NCBI RefSeq assembly: GCF_006334915.2
Contig: NZ_VDMA02000027.1
Span: forward strand, 56,014 to 120,013
Source: Microbispora catharanthi
GTDB lineage: Bacteria; Actinomycetota; Actinomycetes; Streptosporangiales; Streptosporangiaceae
Reading direction: 5' to 3'
Length of the DNA stretch: 64,000 bases
Shown here: piece by piece, positions 60,322 through 64,000 of the stretch
How the letters are laid out: each line of letters begins with the position of its first letter
Numbering within the stretch: the stretch's first letter is position 1
The notes under the pieces: generated by a model
The model's input: the letters and a program-made list of their open reading frames with translations, nothing else
The model's database searches: none
Told to the model about the DNA's origin: nothing
Position numbers and translations under genes: made by a program

Positions 60322-60355
60322 CCCGGTGTCTGTGCGCCAGAGCACAGACACCGGG
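60322..60355. terminator. Perfect 14-bp hairpin between convergent genes
   Basis: CCCGGTGTCTGTGC (60322-60335) pairs with GCACAGACACCGGG (60342-60355) over GCCAGA. Confidence 0.85.
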
Positions 60356-60383
60356 ACCCATGAGCCCGGGGTCGCCGGCCTGG

Positions 60384-60428
60384 GGTCACGAGCATGGGTC
60401 ACGAGCATGGGTCACGAGCATGGGTCAC
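60384..60428. repeat. 13-bp tandem repeat
   Basis: Three exact units of GGTCACGAGCATG (60384-60396, 60397-60409, 60410-60422) followed by a partial fourth (GGTCAC). It lies in the gap between two convergent genes. Confidence 0.9.
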
Positions 60429-60476
60429 ACGCCGCGGTGCAGGCACGCCGGCCGGTGCACCGCGGCTCGTGGACGC

Positions 60477-61498
<1,022 letters not shown>

Positions 61499-61502
<4 letters not shown>

Positions 61503-63544
61503 TCGGTCACTCCAACTCGGTCGAGGATCCAGGAGAGCGCGAACGCCTCCTCACGCCAGGCGTCGTAACGGCCGCTGCGGCCTCCGTGGCCGGCGCCCAT
61601 CTCGGTCTTCAACAGGAACGGGCCGCCCTGCGCGGTGGCACGGAGCCGGGCCATCCACTTGGCCGGCTCGTGGTAGAGCACCCGCGTGTCGTTGAGGCTG
61701 GTGGTCGCCAGGATCGGTGGGTAAGGCCGGCCGTCGACGTTTTCGTAGGGCGAGTAGGACTTCATGTACGCGTAGACCTCGGAATCGTGCAGCGGGTCAC
61801 CCCACTCGTCCCACTCGGTCACCGTGAGCGGCAGCGACGGATCGAGGATCGTGTTCAGCGCGTCCACGAACGGGACCTCGGCGACGATCCCCGCGAACTC
61901 CTCCGGCGCCAGGTTGGCGACCGCGCCCACGAGCAGACCACCGGCCGAGCCGCCCCTGGCGATGATCCTGTCGGACCATCCCTCGGCCTTCAGATGCCGC
62001 GCGGACGCCACGAAGTCGGTGAAGCTGTTCTTCTTCCTGGTCAGCTTGCCGTCCTCGTACCACCGGCGGCCCATCTCGCCGCCCCCGCGCACGTGGGCGA
62101 TCGCGAACACGAGCCCCCGGTCCAGCAGCGAGAGCCGGGCCACCGAGAAGTAGGGATCGATGGACGACTCGTAGCTGCCGTAGCCGTAAAGCAGGGTGGG
62201 GGCGGGCCGGCTCGTGTCCTTCCGGACCACGATCGAGATCGGGATCCTGGTGCCGTCCGGGGCGGTGGCCCACTCGCGGAACTGCTCGTAGTCGGCCGGG
62301 TCGTAGCCGCCGAGCACCGCCCTCTGCTTGAGCAGGATCAGCTCGCGCGAGCGCAGGTCGTAGTCGTACACCGACGGCGGAGTGACCATGGACGTGTAGC
62401 TGAGACGCAGCCGGTTGGTCTCGAACTCCGCGTTGCCGGTCGGCGCGACGTCGTACAGCGGCTCAGGGAAGGAGATCTCGTAGGGCTCGCCGCCGTCGCC
62501 CGGCAGGATCCGGACACCCGTGAGACCGTCACGGCGGAAGTGGACGCTGACGTAGTCCTTGAACGCGTCCACGTCGAGCAGCCGCGTGTCGTCCCTGTGC
62601 TCGATCAGCGGAGTCCAGTTCCCCGGATCGTCGATGGGGGCGGTGGCGAGCTCGAAGTTCACGGCGCCGTCGTTGTGCAGGACGAGGAAGCGGTCGGCCG
62701 CGTGCTCGAGCGCGTACTCCACGCCGGTCTGCCGGGGCCGCACCACCGCGAACTCGCCTTCCGGGGTGTCCGCGTCGAGGACCCGCACCTCGCTGGTGAT
62801 CTTGCTGCCCGAGGTCAGCACCAGGTAGCGCTGGCTGCGGGTCAGCCCGATGCCCACCCAGAAGCGCTCGTCGTCCTCCTGGTGAACGACGACGTCATCG
62901 GTCGAGCCAAGCGTGTGCCGGTGAATCCGGTACGGACGCCACGCCTCGTCCACCGTCGTGTAGAAGAACGTGGAGCCGTCGGCCGACCAGGCGCCGCCGT
63001 AGAAGACTCCCGGAATCTCGTCCGGGAGCAGTTCGCCCGTCTCCAGATCCTTGAACCGGAGGGTGAAGCGCTCGTCTCCGGAGAAGTCGGTCGAGTAGGC
63101 GAGCTTCGTGCCGTCGGGGCTGACCGCGCTCGTGCCCATGGAGAAGAAGGGACTGTCACCGGCGAGCTCGTTGCCGTCCAGGATCACCTGTTCGCCCAGG
63201 AGAGACGTGCCCGGCTCCAGGTGTGGCGGGCTGTCGCCGTCGGCGGCCACGCGGCACTGGATGCCGTACTGCTTGCCCTCTTCGGTGCGGGAGTAGTACC
63301 ACCAGGCGCCCTTGCGGGTGGGCACCGACAGGTCCGTCTCCAGCGTCCTGCCCTTGATCTCCTTGAAGATGTTCTCCTGGAGGTCCTGCAGGTGGCCGGT
63401 CATCTCCTGGGTGTAGGCGTTCTCCGCCTCCAGGTACGCGATGGTGTCGGGGTCGTCCTTCTTGAGCAGCCACGCATACTCGTCGACCACGGTGTCACCG
63501 TGATGCGTGCGCTCCAGGGGAACCTTCTTCGCTACAGGCGGCAT
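61499..63544 (-). CDS. S9 prolyl-oligopeptidase family (oligopeptidase B-like)
   Basis: A 681 aa cytosolic serine peptidase. The N-terminal seven-bladed propeller (about 70-400; e.g. SAVSPDGTKLAYSTDFSGDE) limits access to small peptides. The C-terminal alpha/beta-hydrolase domain carries Ser533 in GGSAGGLLVGA, Asp619 in SLNDTRV and His653 in GAGHGGRSG. Oligopeptidase B prefers Lys/Arg at P1. ATG 63544 is chosen (GGCGGG upstream); GTG 63553 is an alternative. First gene of an operon with the aldo/keto reductase. Confidence 0.95.
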
Positions 63545-63867
63545 GTCGCTCACCCGCCAAAGTCTATGTTCGGCATGGTCCCGCCAAGCCTCCTCGCTGC
63601 GGCCTGTGGATAACCCGTGACGGGGAACAAGGGGGCCGCTGCCGGCACGTCGCGATCCCACCGGCCCCGGGCGTGAGGCGGGCGGAATACATCCGGGACT
63701 CCAGGCGTTCGTATCGAGTCGGGTCATGGCGGTGCCGGACCCTGGTAATCTTGTGGTGTCGGCGCGGTTCGGCGCACTCCTCTTCGATCACTTCGGTGGT
63801 TGTCTTGTGTGTGCGGGCTGATTGCCGGCGACTCCTCGCGCTTTTCGATCTTCTTGGTTCGGTGGTT

Positions 63868-63896
63868 TTGCGCCGGGCTGGGGGTTCGGGTAAGTT
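63868..63896 (+). promoter_or_regulatory. Promoter, possibly of an rRNA operon
   Basis: TTGCGC (63868-63873), 17-nt spacer, TAAGTT (63891-63896), followed by AGAGGGGTTGCCCC and a CCCC-GGAAAC-GGGG hairpin. The motif GGTAAGTTAGAGGGGTTGCC resembles what I recall of rrn promoters in Streptosporangiales and related actinomycetes. Confidence 0.5.
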
Positions 63897-63978
63897 AGAG
63901 GGGTTGCCCCGGAAACGGGGTGGTCGAATTCCTGTCGGTCGGCGGGTTTCGGGTCAAATAAGTCCCGATGGGGCGGAT

Positions 63979-63984
63979 TTGACA
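63979..63984 (+). promoter_or_regulatory. Consensus -35 hexamer at the window edge
   Basis: TTGACA followed by 16 nt (CGGAAGAG...) to the end of the window. The -10 would lie just beyond. Probably the second promoter of a tandem set with that at 63868. Confidence 0.5.
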
Positions 63985-64000
63985 CGGAAGAGCCGGTCGG

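Larger units (their letters stand above)
63545..64000. other. Non-coding region at the right edge
   Basis: 456 bp without a credible gene. A weak minus-strand frame at 63788-63985 gives a Pro/Gln-rich product and is rejected. The right half is less GC-rich and contains promoter-like elements reading rightward: TAATCT at 63746-63751, TTGCGC/TAAGTT and TTGACA. The transcript start lies at or beyond the edge. Confidence 0.6.

Noticed and set aside
61586..63613. 675-codon plus-strand frame opposite the S9 peptidase
   Set aside because: Shadow; the catalytic triad lies on the minus strand.
63788..63985. 65-codon minus-strand frame at the right edge
   Set aside because: Pro/Gln/Asn-rich product without family resemblance, lying in what looks like a promoter region of opposite direction.

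Overview
The window is high-GC DNA from a filamentous actinomycete. The MerR-like developmental regulator BldC, a Streptomyces-type Leu/Val dehydrogenase next to it, many GTG starts and the abundance of small regulators all point to Actinomycetia. The gene set (bldC, dehydrogenase, DUF3073, purM, purF and, further along, purL, purQ, purS) resembles what I know from Streptomyces and Streptosporangiales. I favour a Streptosporangiales member (Nonomuraea or Microbispora type), by inference only. There are no insertion sequences, phage genes, CRISPR arrays, rRNA or tRNA genes. The last bases look like the promoter region of a highly expressed transcription unit, possibly an rRNA operon.

Layout. 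1-7.6 kb: a truncated pentapeptide-repeat protein, a DUF4037 nucleotidyltransferase-like protein, a GH20 hexosaminidase, an amidase lipoprotein, and LacI and TetR regulators. 7.8-14.0 kb: the conserved core with bldC, a hypothetical protein, the amino-acid dehydrogenase, DUF3073, purM and purF. 14.2-34.2 kb: an accessory block with an ECF sigma factor and its translationally coupled membrane partner, an FAD oxidoreductase/NmrA pair with a divergent double-HTH Lrp regulator, two DHA2 exporters around one TetR gene, three tandem collagen-like secreted proteins, a methyltransferase, a PucR-type regulator facing a secreted M6 metalloprotease, an aminotransferase-fold enzyme and a hydrolase/monooxygenase pair. 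34.4-38.5 kb: purL, purQ, an anti-sigma-type ATPase and purS, all on the minus strand. 38.9-42.4 kb: a 2-oxoacid dehydrogenase operon (E1 alpha, E1 beta, E2).

42.5-44.5 kb: a two-gene cassette of an MvdD/TgmB-type ATP-grasp peptide maturase and a PpiC-related peptide-maturation protein. It has no visible precursor peptide and is the best candidate for an undescribed natural-product or protein-modification system. 44.5-57.8 kb: a serine hydrolase facing an HTH-MarR fusion regulator with a CATTGCAATG operator array, a Dabb protein, a MarR/MFS efflux pair, an SSS symporter with a Crp-like site, an acyl-CoA dehydrogenase, several small proteins, a molybdopterin oxidoreductase and an RpiB-like protein. 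57.8-63.5 kb: a large flippase-like membrane protein carrying a degenerate kinase domain, an aldo/keto reductase and an S9 oligopeptidase.

How it works together. De novo purine synthesis is encoded on the minus strand in two parts, purF-purM and purS/purQ-purL, separated by about 20 kb of accessory genes. PurS, PurQ and PurL form FGAM synthase, whose product PurM cyclises. Accessory genes mostly sit as divergent regulator/target pairs with inverted repeats between them. Convergent pairs are separated by long perfect hairpins or overlap outright. Several genes show a TANNNT hexamer 6-8 nt before the start codon and no Shine-Dalgarno, suggesting leaderless transcripts.
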